From assembly GCA_900239685.1 (NCBI GenBank), contig OENT01000630.1, positions 27,145 through 91,144 on the forward strand: a stretch of DNA of 64,000 bases. Direction: 5' to 3'. The notes under the pieces are model-generated. The model ran no database searches. It was not told where the DNA came from and worked only from the letters and a program-made list of their open reading frames with translations. The stretch is from Rotaria macrura (taxonomy: Eukaryota > Rotifera > Eurotatoria > Philodinida > Philodinidae). This document shows positions 39,201 to 51,732 of this stretch, in pieces (position 1 is the first letter of the stretch; each line of letters opens with the position of its first letter). The position numbers and the translations under genes are program-made.

Positions 39201-39904
39201 ATATCAAATCGACAAATTTTCCTTACTGGGTAATAGTCAGTTTCCATCTGTATGTCAGGCAGCCTCCCTGAATTTAATGGAAGACAGTTAGCCCTCGTTC
39301 GTTTCTCCATTTAAGCGAACGTCTACTAACAATAATAACTGAACAGTAAAGATGAATGCATGTGAGTTCTATGTTAGTTGCGCTAATACTAGTTTTTGTT
39401 TGCAGTGTTGGAAATTCGATGTGATACGTATCGAACGTTTCTATTGTTGATTGCTAATTTCAATATTTATAGAAATACTTCTGTAATATGATGAATAATT
39501 TTCATTTATCTAGAAAATGGTCTTGTGATGTATATCTGGATGGGTAGTCAAATCAATTCAACATTTGTACAATCACTATTCGGTATTCAAGCATCGCCAC
39601 ATATTCAAGCCGAAAAAGTAATTCTAATTTTATACGATTATTTTTCATCTGCATATTGTTTCAACTATTGCAGTGTCGCATTGTTGACCTTGATAATTCA
39701 ATATCGAAAAATGTTCGATCATTACTAAATTTAATTCGTAACGAACGTAATTCATATATGAAACTTTTTGTTATTCAACAACGTGACTCAATAGAACCAT
39801 TTTTCAAAAATTATCTTATTGAAGACAAAGGTTTCACAGGCGGCGCATCCTACGTTGATTTTCTTTATCATTTACATCGTGAAATTCGAAATATTCTTCA
39901 GTAG
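27219..39904 (+). CDS. SEC24C: COPII coat protein Sec24, C/D class, 19 exons
   Basis: Cargo-binding subunit of the COPII coat that buds vesicles from the ER, working with Sec23 and Sar1. Exons: 27219-27831, 27962-28407, 28468-28704, 28760-28898, 28953-29068, 30513-30640, 30708-30786, 31077-31189, 34771-34864, 34919-35035, 35087-35257, 35313-35409, 37294-37439, 37502-37640, 37700-37894, 37972-38075, 38142-38226, 39514-39617, 39674-39904. Phases agree and give about 1,117 aa. Residues 1-385 are Pro/Gln-rich and disordered. The zinc finger is C448/C451/C470/C473 ([16 protein letters not shown]). The trunk has [16 protein letters not shown] and VPLLDGFLA; the later beta and helical domains include [17 protein letters not shown]; a gelsolin-like domain ends in [17 protein letters not shown]. 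The last segments match Sec24C/D better than A/B. One gene may represent both vertebrate C and D. Confidence 0.94.
29069..30512 (+). other. 1.4-kb Sec24 intron without recognisable content
   Basis: Phase-0 intron between the zinc-finger/early trunk exons and the exon starting [12 protein letters not shown]-rich; nothing recognised. Confidence 0.6.
32130..32797 (-). mobile_element. Decayed DNA element carrying a FLYWCH zinc-finger fragment
   Basis: In the 3.6-kb Sec24 intron 31190-34770. The left side carries repeated GGAAAAATGTCGAAA (32142-32156, 32173-32187) and the right end has its inverse TTTCGACATTTTTCC (32783-32797), so the segment is bounded by inverted repeats. Between them, minus strand 32596 to about 32330 reads as a FLYWCH-type zinc finger: [17 protein letters not shown], then [10 protein letters not shown], then HSH near the end. 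An in-frame TAA follows the second cysteine, so it is a broken copy. FLYWCH fingers are known in Mutator-like transposons and in host proteins derived from them. No transposase core was seen, and the exact ends are uncertain. Confidence 0.6.
32330..32596 (-). pseudogene. FLYWCH zinc-finger remnant with internal stop
   Basis: Starts at an ATG (32594-32596) and reads about 60 codons to a TAA directly after the CxxxxC part of the finger. The same frame continues for about 30 codons with VHT, a GNHSH histidine pair and [10 protein letters not shown]. The Trp-x-Cys, second Cys and terminal His-x-His of the FLYWCH fold are visible, so the domain call is firm although the copy is inactive. It is antisense to Sec24. 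Confidence 0.65.
33672..33961. repeat. 290-bp MITE-like inverted-repeat element in a Sec24 intron
   Basis: Outer ends GGCGATTATAA (33672-33682) and TTATAATCGCC (33951-33961) are perfect 11-bp inverted repeats. An inner pair, ATAGAGGAAGACTTCTTCTATC (from 33716) against the reverse complement of the sequence ending at 33916, extends the imperfect TIR to roughly 65 bp. The interior (GTGCACCGGCGATATCGATAATTG) is GC-richer than the surroundings. No coding potential; target duplication not resolved. Confidence 0.6.
36517..36756. repeat. 240-bp palindromic MITE-like element in a Sec24 intron
   Basis: In intron 35410-37293. The left arm, from TTCCAAGGGGCAAAGCGCAG through GGTTTGAAACCCCCAGC and CACCTCTTCGGCATCTTCAG, is mirrored by the right arm, whose reverse complement reads TTCCAAAGGGAAAAGTGCAG, then GGTTTGAAACCCCCAGC and ACCTCTTCAGCATCCTCAG. 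The arms cover most of the element, so it can fold into one long hairpin. The left arm has a ~28-bp insertion after CCCCCAGC. No reading frame. The rest of the intron is AT-rich and unremarkable. Confidence 0.75.
37921..37943. repeat. (AT)n microsatellite
   Basis: Uninterrupted AT dinucleotides in a short Sec24 intron, 28 bp upstream of the next exon. Confidence 0.95.
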
Positions 39905-40217
39905 AGAAAAATAGAAACGCTAGAAAAATATTCATTGTTCGTCTGTTTTTCATGTTTGGATTTCCAATCGATACATACATATATATATATATATACACAC
40001 ACAAATGATTGTCCGAGACTGTTCGGCTGTTTTTCTGTTTGTGTTTTTTTCCGTTTATCATTTCTATTGTGAAAGCAAGTCAAAAGGAGTGTGTTTTTTC
40101 TTATGTACCGACAATAGCGAGCATTCTTATTCTCATTGTTATGTTCTTCTTTTTTCATCATCATTTTTTTCTTAGCTCGTTTCTCTAATATAAAACAAAA
40201 CCTTATTTATTTATCTC

Positions 40218-40223
40218 AATAAA
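40218..40223 (+). terminator. Sec24 polyadenylation signal
   Basis: AATAAA about 315 nt after the Sec24 stop and 87 nt before the AQR start, followed by T- and TG-rich sequence. Confidence 0.6.
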
Positions 40224-40286
40224 AATGAACGAAGATGTGTTTGGTTTTTCTTTTCTTTTTTTCTTCTTAACTGTGTGCGTATTTAG

Positions 40287-40306
40287 ACCTTTTTCTTTTA
40301 TTTTAG
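40287..40306 (+). promoter_or_regulatory. Splice-acceptor-like site before the AQR start
   Basis: ACCTTTTTCTTTTATTTTAG ends 3 nt before the AQR ATG. The tract is as strong as the internal acceptors. With the polyadenylation signal just upstream, it fits a trans-splice site of a downstream cistron; a cis-spliced 5' UTR is the alternative. Confidence 0.5.
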
Positions 40307-40309
40307 ATC

Positions 40310-43300
40310 ATGCCACGTGGTCAAATTGCAGCACCTACTGTTGAACAAATCAACAAAGATCGAATAACACTTGTATGAGACAAACTACAACCATGATTTC
40401 GTTTTTGTGTAATTTTAGTTTTTATTTTTTCTTAAGCTTTCCGAACAATACTGGGCATCATATGCATTACAACGTCGTGCTTATGATCGATTAGTTGTCG
40501 ATGAAATTTATATCAAAGAATTGTTGGGTTCGAAGTAAGAATAATAAAGTAATTATTTCTCTGTCAAATTATTATGTATTGATTTATTTTTAAGTTTTAA
40601 TCTACGTCGCATTATTCTATTGGAATTTAGTCAATATTTAGAAAATTTTCTATGGCCAAATTTGAATCCAGATCAGGTAAAATCCAATTATAAGCAAATG
40701 AATAAAACAGTTCTATGAAAAGTGTTTGTCTTGATCGTTTTAGTGTTCACCTTATCATGTCATGTCTGTGTGCGTTATGGTTAATGAAAAATTTCGTGAA
40801 CGTGTACAACCATGGGATGTATGTATTTAACTTAGAATGGAAAATTTTCAAAAACATCAAGCGTTCGATTTTGTTCCATATTCTTTAGGCTATCAATGCT
40901 AATCCAGAGCATTTTGGTCGATTCTTTTCACGTGTTATGCATTTGTGTTTGGAAGGTGATGAATTATCAATAAAAGAACAAACCATTTTAATTATGTTTC
41001 TTGACCATTGCTTTAATAGTCTTGTGAGTATACGAAGACATGTTTATTACTTCCTATTGAACAAATTCAAGAGAACGAAAAGAATATTTTGAGTTCTTCT
41101 GAAATTCTTGAAAATTTCTTGTTCCGATTAGTTCTATATGTCACTAGGCGCCGTGTTCTTCCTTATCTGCTACGCTGAGCTTGCTGAAATCCTATTTACC
41201 CTATTACTTTAAAAATATAATTGAAATTCTCATTAGAAGGAGAAATAGTTCATCTGTCTCTGTCCGTTGTATTGGAAACTAGTAATCGAGCAATCCGTTA
41301 TACGACATATCCGATCAGGAGTATGAATATATTAGTCCAATTGTACTTGTGTACCCCTACTTTTAAGATAATGAACTCTATGAACAAAATTATTTGGTAG
41401 GGACGTGACTTCGGACTTGAGTAAATCAGTATTTTGAACTTCTTCTCAAAGCATTCATGAGTCAGTACGAATAAGTAACTGATAGTGCAATTAAAACTCA
41501 TCGATGGAAAAACTTACAATCGAATGCAAAAGTTTTAGGACCTGTTAATGTCAGCTATTTACACACATCAGAAGACATAGAACATCGTGTTTAACAGGAA
41601 TTCGTAAGATGCTCTCGTTTTCATGGCAATCGACAGGAATATATTCTGGGAAACTAAGAACGATCTAATAGAGAATATTGTCAACGAAGTTTTGGTAATA
41701 AGAAACACAAGGAAACAAAAATCGTATTCAAGCTTCGCTAAACGGTGATTATTTTTCCTGCCGTTTGTAACCTGTAGACAGTGTCTTCGAATTAATTATT
41801 CTATTCAATAACTTCTTGTTCCTCGATTAGCATGTTTTCACTATATGTTGGTGAAATCGATCGATCTGTCTGTTGTTAATACTCTACATTTACCAACAAT
41901 TGTCTTAAAATAAATTCATTCATCAATAAAATTTCAATTGCCAGATCCAAATAAACTAGTATACATTCTATTGTTTGACAAATATCAGCAAGGTGCTACG
42001 TTCGTTTGTCAACATCATGGAGCATAGATTAATATTGACTAAACCATTGACAAGTATTCGTGTTGAATGCTTCGCTCTAGACCATTCTCATTAGATGACG
42101 GACATTAACAAAAAACATCTTATCGGCATGTCAAAATGCAGTCAGAAGCGTATTTGATTGAGAAGGAGGAATGAAAATTTACATCAGACTTCACTAGAAA
42201 CCTCGAAGTAGCCTTAGATGTACGATGATCTTAGTTTTTCTTAATACTCTCCATAAAATAGGTTATACTGAAATTTACGGTCTGTTTCTTCGAACAATGG
42301 TTTGAACTCGATAGCATTTGCATATCCTTAATGTATTTGCTAATTCTCATATGATTCTTTTTTCTCTAGGAATTGGATATCATTCGATCACAAATACAAA
42401 AAATCGTTGGTCTCACAATATGGACGAATCTAACACCAGTAAGTTTACTTTTTGAGCGATACGGGAAAGAAATCGATGGAGTCGTGGGCATTTGATTTTG
42501 ATTTCTTAATTATCTAGGAAAGACGAGAATACGAATTTATACAAACACCGAAATTTCGTAAACTTTGGAAATTAATATGTAAGAAAGATGAAAAATTAGA
42601 GAATGAAGAACTTCAAACAACGATATTTGAACGAACATTTCTTCGAAAACTGGCCGAAAAATTTCTTAATCTTATTGAAAACATTCAAACGACAAACAAG
42701 ACAGACAAATACTCATATGAAACTGTTATTTACACTGAACGTTTTCTTGAACTATTCACGGACATCATTGTTCAATTACCAACGCGACGATTCTTCAATG
42801 TTGTTCTTGATGATATTCACTTTGTTATACGTTGTTTTCAATCATCTTTCATTAGATCATTAGCGAAAACAGATGAGAACATGGAAACTGAGACAACAGA
42901 AGCAGCAACGAACACAAAAGTGCAAACAGAAAATAGTGAAGAAGAACAAGCAACAACTAAAAGTGCAAATTTATTTCATAAAATGTTAACAAATTTTAAG
43001 TTTTATTCGAATTTTGAAATAAATGATACAACTGGTGAAACATTATCGCAAAACGAAATGATGGAAAAACATTATGAAAAATTTTTGCAATTACAAAAAG
43101 CTGTTTTTCAACATTTTCGTGAAGAAATGCCAACATTTCCGTTACAAAATACAAACTCAATTGATAAGCGTGAAACTTTAGCTGAAGAATTTGAAAAGTT
43201 AACCGACGAACAATTGAAATCTATTGCATCATCACTTCAACCACCGATTCAAATAAGTAATCGAGAACTTCTAATTGAAGTTCTTATAACAATACACGAA

Positions 43301-46300
43301 AGAATTCAAAGCCATTTAGAAGTAAGTCGAATTCGAATTCATTCAATAGATCATCAGATCGGTTTCAAATAGGATGGGAAGAACGTTTTTCTTTCTTTTC
43401 AATCGTAGTAAACATATGACTTAGTGAAAAATTTCAAATTGATTAAGAATATCACATATATATTGGCTGCCTTGATGGAAAACGTATAGATGAAATAGTG
43501 GTTTACTATCAAGGCAGCATTTGTACTGCCCAATAATTTGTTCTTGATCTCATACCTATAATATGCGGTTCGATGTAATTTTTCCTATTTATTTATGAAA
43601 ACGGGTTCAACGTTCAAAAAGACGATTGTATAAACAGTTTATTTGCAATGAACGATCTGTCCTCCTGCTCGTATTCTCTAAATTCGAGCAGCTCTTGAGA
43701 ACATTAGAATTTCCAAGTCAAACTGTGACATTCTATCATAGTGAAATTTCATGTTGGACGATGTGTTAACGAAAAAGTAAACCGATGAAAAACAGTTTCG
43801 AGCAAATTTTTAGAAAGAAGAATGGTTGCGAATTTTGGAATATTGTTTAGATACATTTCATGAAAGTAACTAATGAATATTTTCAACTTTCAAATTACTT
43901 TAAAACAAAGAATAGTGAATTGATCTTTATCGACTATGTTGAATAGTCATGTCTCGAGAATGAACATTACTTTCCTCACTCACTCACTCACTCACTCACC
44001 TGCTTGTTAGTAGAATATCAAATCGAAATTGTATCACTCTAGTTATTGTTACATACTGCGTCCATAGACTGAAAGAAAATTGCAAGAAAATATTCAATGT
44101 CCTGGAGAGCATATTTCAAACTCATGTTCGAAATTAGAATTGGCGATTATCGATTATTGAATAGGTTTTCCCTTTGATAAATTCTATACGAAAGTTGAAA
44201 GCATCGTATTTCTAAATCGAAACATGTGTTTTCACATGCTTATTCTGTAATAACTTGCATTCGTTGGAGTTTTTCAAGTGTAATGTCTTATTTTGTGAAA
44301 TACTACGAAGAATTGTGTTGTTATTTATATTAATTTAATATTTTCTTTTATTCTAGGTAATCAACACATTACCATTATATCCCACGGAAGAAACCATATG
44401 GGACGAAGACATAGTTCCAACTGAATTTTATAATGGTGAAACATGCTTAGCATTGCCGAAATTAAATTTACAGTTTCTCACCTTGCATGATTATTTATTA
44501 CGAAATTTTCATTTATTTCGTCTTGAATCAACATATGAAATTCGTCAAGACATTGAAGATTCTATTAGTCGGATGAAACCATGGCAAAATGATGCTACGA
44601 TAATAAACGATAAGAATGATCAACCACAACAGCAATGCTTATTCGGTGGTTGGTCACGTATGGCTCAACCGATAACAAACTTCACTATCGTGGAAGTGGG
44701 TAAAGCAAATATCGGTGAAACTCATCCGAGTCGTGTTCGAGCTGATGTTACACTTGTACTTAATACACGAGCAGATATTAAGAAAGAATGGGAAAATTTG
44801 CGTAAGCATGATATTTGTTTTTTAATAACGTGCAAACCATTAACAAAAGTTGGAACAGCATATGATTATCGACAATCTTTTATACCTCAAGTTGGCCTAA
44901 CCTATGTGCGTGGTTGTGAAATTGAAGGAATGCTCAATATAGATGGACGAATTGTTGAAGAAGGTAGATTTACTGTTATGTTTTTCATTTGATGTTTCTC
45001 CAATTAAAATTCTTTTACCTTTAAGGTGTCGATGAAAAACCAGTTTTTTCTGGTGATACACGTACATGGCGTGTATGGCTTGATCCAAATCAATATCAAG
45101 CTGATATTCAAGAAACATTGAATGGAGCAGAAGATGTTTATGATACATTTAATATACTCATGAGAAGAAAGCCTAAGGAAAATAATTTTAAAGCTGTCTT
45201 AGAAACAATACGAGATTTGATGAATACAAATGCCGTGGTACCCGATTGGCTGCAAGATTTAATATTAGGCTATGGTGATCCAGCATCTGCTCACTATACA
45301 AAGTAATGAAAAATTATATTTGAAAAAGAAATTTTTTTCAATTTTAATCGTTTGTGTTCTCCTTCTATTTTTCAGCATGAAAAATAAAATATCCACACTA
45401 GATTGGAATGATACATTTATTGATGTTAAACATCTAAGAGCTAGCTTTCCAGATTATAAAATTCGCGCCACTGAAGACGATCGATCAAAACATGTACCGC
45501 CGTTCAAGTATGCGTTTTTTTAAAATTATACTCTTATTGAAAAATGTCTAACTATCAAACTAATGCAAAATTTGAATTCACCTAAGAATACTAAAAGTAT
45601 CAGAAAATGTCATATAAAATCTTAATTTCGTGTGATTTTCATATATGTATGTAAAAAAAACACATGATACCATGCTAGTAACGAATCGAAAATTCAATTG
45701 ATGGAATTTGATCATTCTTGACTTCGAATGAACTGTACTATTCAGGAAGCATTATGTTTCTTCTAGTCTGTAATCACATTCCCTTGTCATGATCGAATAT
45801 TGGCTGTTGCTGTTGTCATTAGAAATACATTTTATATTTCAACATTGAGATGAGATTCGTTGAATCTATGAATATTCTATCATCCTTGAGAAACACATCT
45901 GCTTTATAATACTATGAATGAAGTGTAAAATAGAAAAAAAGATATAAATTGTAATCCGATACAACTACATCAATGATCAAACAAGTCAAAAACTACTGAT
46001 CGAGAACATTCTAACTGTCATGTTGAACAGCCTATTGATCCAGTTTGAATCTATTGTCATTGATAAAATCAGATACGAAAGCTTTCGACCATTGTTATAC
46101 CAACAGCGAAAAGTGCATCGTCACTTTTATGTTAAAACAATCAGTCGGAAGTTCTAGAAAAAATGAGTTCTGACGAAAGATAATGCTCATACAAATTCCA
46201 TAATATAGAGCGATGAGTAGTTTTTATTCGAAGTTTTTCTTCCACATCAACAAAAATTAGTTTATTAAATACAAAAACTAAACCCTATTCGTGTTTTGAT

Positions 46301-49300
46301 TTAGATTAACATTCTGTGATTTACGTAGCAAAGGTGAACATGCCGGTGAAAAACTCATTATTTTAGAACCATATAAAATTCCGAATCGCGGCCCGTATCC
46401 CTTCAATAAACCTCGTCAAAATGCCGTTCGTTTTACTCCAACTCAAATTGAAGGTATTAAATCCGGTATGCAACCAGGTCTTACACTCATTGTCGGTCCA
46501 CCAGGTACAGGTAAAACAGATGTTGCTGTACAAATTATATCGAATATTTATCATAATTATCCTGAACAACGTACATTAATTGTTACTCATTCGAATCAAG
46601 CATTGAATCAATTATTTGAAAAAATCATGTCACTTGATGTTGATGAAAGACATTTACTTCGTCTTGGTCATGGCGAAGAAGAACTCGAAACTGACAAAGA
46701 TTTTAGTCGTTATGGACGTGTTAATTATATATTAAAGAAGCGTTTAGAATTACTCGAACAAGTTGAACGCTTACAAAAGAGTTTACATGTTCAAGGTGAT
46801 CTATCATATACTTGTGAAACAGCTGCCCATTTTTACATGTATAACGTTTTATCACGCTGGGAAGAATATTTGAGTAAAATCAATCAATCAAATAATAATT
46901 TAGATACATTAATCAACTCATTTCCATTTAAAGAATTCTTTTCCGATTTAAATCATGATTTATTTGATAATGCGCAAACGTTTGAAAATAGTTTAGAAAT
47001 AGCTCAAGGTTGTTTTCGTTACATTCAACATATATTTACACAGTTAGAAGAATTTCGTTCATTTGAATTAATGCGTAATGGTTCTGACCGTGCTAAATAT
47101 TTATTAGTGCGTGAAGCTAAAATTATTGCTATGACTTGTACCCACGCAGCATTGAAACGTCATGATCTTGTTCAGTGTGGTTTTAAGGTAAAAAAGAGAA
47201 ACGAACTAATTTCAATATCAAAAATAAAAGACTTGACTTCTTTGAACATTTCAGTATGACAACATATTAATGGAAGAAGCAGCACAAATACTTGAAATCG
47301 AAACATTCATACCATTACTATTACAAACATCGGATCAACAAGGACGAAATCGTCTTAAACGTTGCATTATGATTGGTGATCATCATCAATTACCACCAGT
47401 GATTAAAAATATGGCTTTTCAAAAATATTCAAACATGGAACAAGCTTTGTTTACACGTTTAGTTCGTCTCGGTGTACCAACTATTGATTTAGATGCACAA
47501 GGTCGTGCGCGAGCATCACTTTGTTCACTATATAATTGGCGTTATAAAGATTTGGGAAATTTAGAGCATGTTCTACAACAAAAAGAATTCAAAACAACAA
47601 ATGCTGGATTTGTTTATGATTATCAATTGATTAATGTTGAAAAGTTTAATGATGTTGGAGAATCGGAACCTATTCCCTATTTCTATCAAGTAAGAATTCA
47701 AACTTCTATCCAAAATGGACCATCTTTTATGAATAACTATAGATATTTAAGTATCAGGTTCGCTCATCTAGAATAAATCCTTACTATCAGAGCGATTTCA
47801 GTTGAAATAAAATCTTGATTCTAGATCAATTTGATAGATGATCTTGTAAATCGGATTTAGTAAGACAAGTAAACATTGACAAGAATGCATCGTTGATAAA
47901 TATGATTGTTGTGTTGCACTTTCGAAAAAGTATTATTAGGAAAATTTTCGTTTTTTACCATTTATAACGTTTTCCGAAGAGCTATTGATGAAAGGTCAAC
48001 GGAAATAGAATAGGGGACCCCTCAGTAAGTAAATGGTATCGACAGATCGAATGAATGTTCAATACTTTGTAGACGATAGTTTGGCTACTGTAATGAATTC
48101 CTGATAGAGAGGAACTTTTCAACGACCGAGAAGTCAACTCCTTTCCATCCCTCTCCCTCTCTGCTTGCATGTCAGCGTTGAATAGACCATACCGAAATCT
48201 AGTCCATTTTATTTGAATCATGTAAACATATAAGGTACTTACCTACTATATGATAATTGTTCAAAATTAAACATATTCTTTTAGTGGATATCTTTAATAA
48301 AAAATTGACTAATGTTCACTTAGTAATACAAAGGTCACTGAAGACATACAGTCTTACATACAGTGTATGATATTTACTGATTTAACGTCTTTATATGATC
48401 AGATTTGCAAAACATAGATTCGCGTTGATCATGAGCCATCTCTATTCCTTTGATGATGATTCGTGTTCCGCTTTGTTTCTCGTCACTTTCAATGACGGCG
48501 AACTGATAAAGATATGATACACTTTTCCAACAATCGATAGCTTATGCAGTTTACAAGAAAATGCTTTCTTAATTTTTTGAATTCCATACTTCTCTAAACT
48601 TTCACGATTGATCAACCTGTGTCCATCCGAGTGGACATACGGAAGTAAACGAATGTTGCTGAAATCTATTTATTGAAGATAATTCGAGTGAAAATTCTTA
48701 TTATTTTCAATATTTCCATGTATGCTTTCTTGTCATTTGATGAATACTTGATCAACTATTCGTAAAGGAATAAGAAGCGAATCATAGAAAGTATTATTCT
48801 CATTTGTTTCTAGTCGTGTTATCACTCGCAGAATCAGACTTTCCGCTAGCATTAGAGTCAGTTGAGTGTAGGCACGAAAATTCTAGAACTAGATCGATTC
48901 TAATAGGCGAAAATGAAATCTCATACATCTTGAGTCTTTGGACTTCTCCTGAAAGATAGAATCCGATACTAATCAAAAACTGAATACGTTCTACTGTTAA
49001 CAAGACGATTGATAAAAAAAGAATGTTATTGATTAGCACATCTCAATTGATTGTATCTTGAAAAAGTATCGATTATGAATGCATAGTCTTGTATTGAATA
49101 TCATTCTTGATCAGTGCTAATGATTTGATTTGTTTGGTTTCGCTTTAGAATCTTGCTGAAGCTGAATATATTGTTGCTGTTTATATGTATATGCGTTTAC
49201 TTGGTTATCCAGCACAAAAGATTTCGATACTAACAACTTATAATGGACAAAAATTCCTCATTCGTGATGTTCTCAATAAACGTTGTGCAAAAAATCCACT

Positions 49301-51626
49301 TCTTGGACTTCCGATGAAAGTAAGAATAATGAGAAAGAAACGCCAGTTCGCAACAACAACGGCAAGGATATTTTAAAATTTGAATGTTTTTCAGGTAACA
49401 ACTGTTGATAAATATCAAGGCCAACAAAATGATTACATTCTCCTGTCACTCGTTCGTACAAAAGCTATCGGTCATCTACGGTAAATAGAAGAAGACTACT
49501 TTCATGAGTTAAATATTCGGTAGCTTATTTTTTAAGTGATGTTCGTCGGTTAGTTGTTGCAATGTCTCGTGCACGACTTGGTCTATATATATTCGGTCGA
49601 GTCAATCTATTTGAAAGGTACTTGAATAATTGAAATCCATTGGCGTCTTTTTTTTTTGTTTTCTGAATGAAAATATTTTTATTCATGAAATTTAGTTGTT
49701 TCGAATTAACGCCGGCTTTCAATATATTAACTAAGCGTCCAGTTAAATTATATTTGTTACCTAGTGAAACATACCCAAGTGTGAGAGAAGTTCGTAAAGA
49801 ATAAAGCAATACTTAGATAGATTTCATATTTGTTATTCATACTGCTTCTTTTTCTATGTGTAATTAGGAAAAACGTGATCAATCGATTGTACATCAAGCA
49901 GCTGTTATGGAAAATATGCAACAAATGGCTGATTTTGTTTACAAATTTTATAATCAAAAATTAATCGCATATCAAGAGAAGAAACGCGTGAGATTTGATG
50001 TTTGATTTAATTGAATTTTTCATTTTATTTTCATATTAGCAAGAAGAATTATCTCGTTATGATCCTGAACGTGATTTACCATATGATCCATTGCAACCAT
50101 TGATTCGTGCACCTGAGGAACGTATTGTAGATGAAAATTCAATAGAGAATACATCGAATGAACAAGTAGCAAATGAAAAAACTTCAGCAACAGAATATAT
50201 ACCATCACGACAACATCAAGTATCTGGTACATCATTTCGACATGATCCTAATGTTGAAATTTCAACTATTGAAAATCGTGATGATGATGATGATGATGAT
50301 GTTTATGATCCAAATAAACCAACTCTTTTTCAAAAAATGCCACCACAAACTTCAAATACAACTGAACAAATACAACCAACATCCATGAACATTTCATTGG
50401 ATACAACACAGACAAAACAAACTCAAAACGATGAAGGTAAGTTTCAATGTCGAAAATCTAAATCAACATAAAATAAATCAAACTGAAAGTAGAATTTTCA
50501 TTTTATGCATCGGTTATTTGTATCGATGGTTTAAGTGATGGATTCATGTTAGGTATCGCTTCTCGTCAATCTCAATCAATATTTGTTTCTAAATACTAAA
50601 TAATCTTCATGTAAAACCTTAAATCTTTTTGAAATATCAAAACTTAAATGTACAGATTCTTTTCAGGAATAATGTTTAGAGCAATCGATTCTTTGAAATC
50701 TGTACATTTTGAAGTGATTTTACTCACTGCTCTTGAACTTGTTAATGTATAAACTTGTAAAATTGAGGTTTCTCAATAATCAAAGTTTCTGGTTAGAATT
50801 CACCGATTTCATATCTACAGAAATTCGAAGTTATGTAATTTTTTCATGAGAGTTGAAATACAAAATCTATGAAATCTGACTCTATAACCAATATGCGTAC
50901 GATATTCTTTCGAGAATCATAATGAGTCGCAAACAAATATTTTCAGACGAAACTTCATTAGGATTCAATCATGTAAAAACTGGAAAAGTTTGTCATTTCA
51001 ACCGGAAACTGAAAATAGCAAGCCTGTAGCTTGAATTAACATCGAATTTTTTTCTACAAACAGAAACGTCACAGAGACTAGTATCACTTATGTTTGAAAC
51101 ATTCATAAGTATGAAACGTCAAATAAAAGACTATTGTTTCTCGATGGGAGTATGTGAGTACGCGTATAACTTTCACTAACACCTATTCAACTTTACCAAG
51201 GACAAGAGTTATTCATATAGAGCATTTCTAAATTCGTCCATCACCAGAAACGTAGTGAAAAATATCGATTTTCTTGATAGAGCTCATTCATTCAACTAGA
51301 TAATTTTCTTTCTTACGAATCGCACGTTGACAACGATTGATAAATGTTTTTATCTGTACAATTAGCTAACGATAGAATTAACGTTATGCAATGTTTATGA
51401 TCAATTTATTATTTAAGATATGAGATTTATGTCATTGACATCTTTTCGCTTCTTTTCAGAACCTACTGAAGCATCGGAAGATGATCTGAACAAAGTATGT
51501 TATTCAGAATGAAAGTTAGATTCCAATATGTATGTGTATTTCTATTTGTAGTCGGCTATCTTTCGAAGTGTTTTACATCAAGATAACGAAATGGATACAA
51601 TACCGGCATTAAACGATGAAAACTAG
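40310..51626 (+). CDS. AQR: Intron-binding spliceosomal RNA helicase Aquarius, 20 exons
   Basis: SF1 (Upf1-like) helicase that binds pre-mRNA upstream of the branch point in the spliceosome and links splicing to snoRNP and exon-junction complex deposition. Exons: 40310-40372, 40437-40534, 40595-40676, 40744-40818, 40889-41023, 42370-42438, 42518-43321, 44357-44963, 45026-45302, 45376-45507, 46305-47187, 47255-47689, 49149-49319, 49395-49480, 49537-49617, 49696-49780, 49868-49987, 50040-50436, 51460-51494, 51552-51626; about 1,569 aa (human 1,485). The N-terminal armadillo-like region has [11 protein letters not shown] and [28 protein letters not shown] and the Walker A GPPGTGKT (about 845-852) follow, then motif II-type MEEAAQ (about 1081), [28 protein letters not shown] and [13 protein letters not shown]. 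The acidic tail has an Asp run. Exon 16 could instead end at 49789. Confidence 0.96.
41024..42369 (+). other. 1.3-kb AQR intron without recognisable content
   Basis: Phase-0 intron after [11 protein letters not shown]-rich; no exon or repeat was recognised. Confidence 0.6.
43466..43518. repeat. Perfect 11-bp inverted repeat in an AQR intron
   Basis: GCTGCCTTGAT at 43466-43476 and ATCAAGGCAGC at 43508-43518 can form a stem with a 31-nt loop. It may be the remains of a small element. The rest of intron 43322-44356 shows only the tetranucleotide repeat at 43975. Confidence 0.5.
43975..43999. repeat. (CTCA)n microsatellite
   Basis: Six tandem CTCA units in an AQR intron. Confidence 0.95.
45508..46304 (+). 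other. 0.8-kb AQR intron
   Basis: Phase-2 intron just before the exon that carries the Walker A motif. No recognisable content. Confidence 0.6.
47690..49148 (+). other. 1.5-kb AQR intron
   Basis: Phase-0 intron splitting the helicase core between PYFYQ and NLAEAEYIV. No recognisable content. Confidence 0.6.
50437..51459 (+). other. 1.0-kb AQR intron
   Basis: Phase-1 intron before the two short last exons (35 and 75 nt) that encode the tail. AT-rich; no repeat recognised. Confidence 0.6.
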
Positions 51627-51699
51627 TCCATATATGTGTTTAAAAAACATGTCACTGCCTTTTTCTATGAACAAGTTCTATTGTTCAGTTGTGTATTGA

Positions 51700-51705
51700 A
51701 ATAAA
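51700..51705 (+). terminator. AQR polyadenylation signal
   Basis: AATAAA 74 nt after the AQR stop. It lies 28 bp from the stop codon of the convergent gene, so the two 3' UTRs probably overlap. Confidence 0.65.
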
Positions 51706-51732
51706 AACTAGAGACACTATCTATTGATTTTA

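Larger units (their letters stand above)
39905..40309 (+). other. Spacer between Sec24 and AQR
   Basis: 405 bp between the Sec24 stop and AQR start on the same strand. It holds an (AT)n(AC)n microsatellite near 39977-40003, a T-rich stretch and the polyadenylation signal at 40218-40223. A pyrimidine-rich tract ending in AG at 40306 follows, 3 nt before the AQR ATG. The space is small for a separate promoter. Confidence 0.6.

Noticed and set aside
43975-43999. Regularly spaced repeats as a possible CRISPR-like array
   Set aside because: A simple tetranucleotide microsatellite without spacers, in an intron of a eukaryotic gene.
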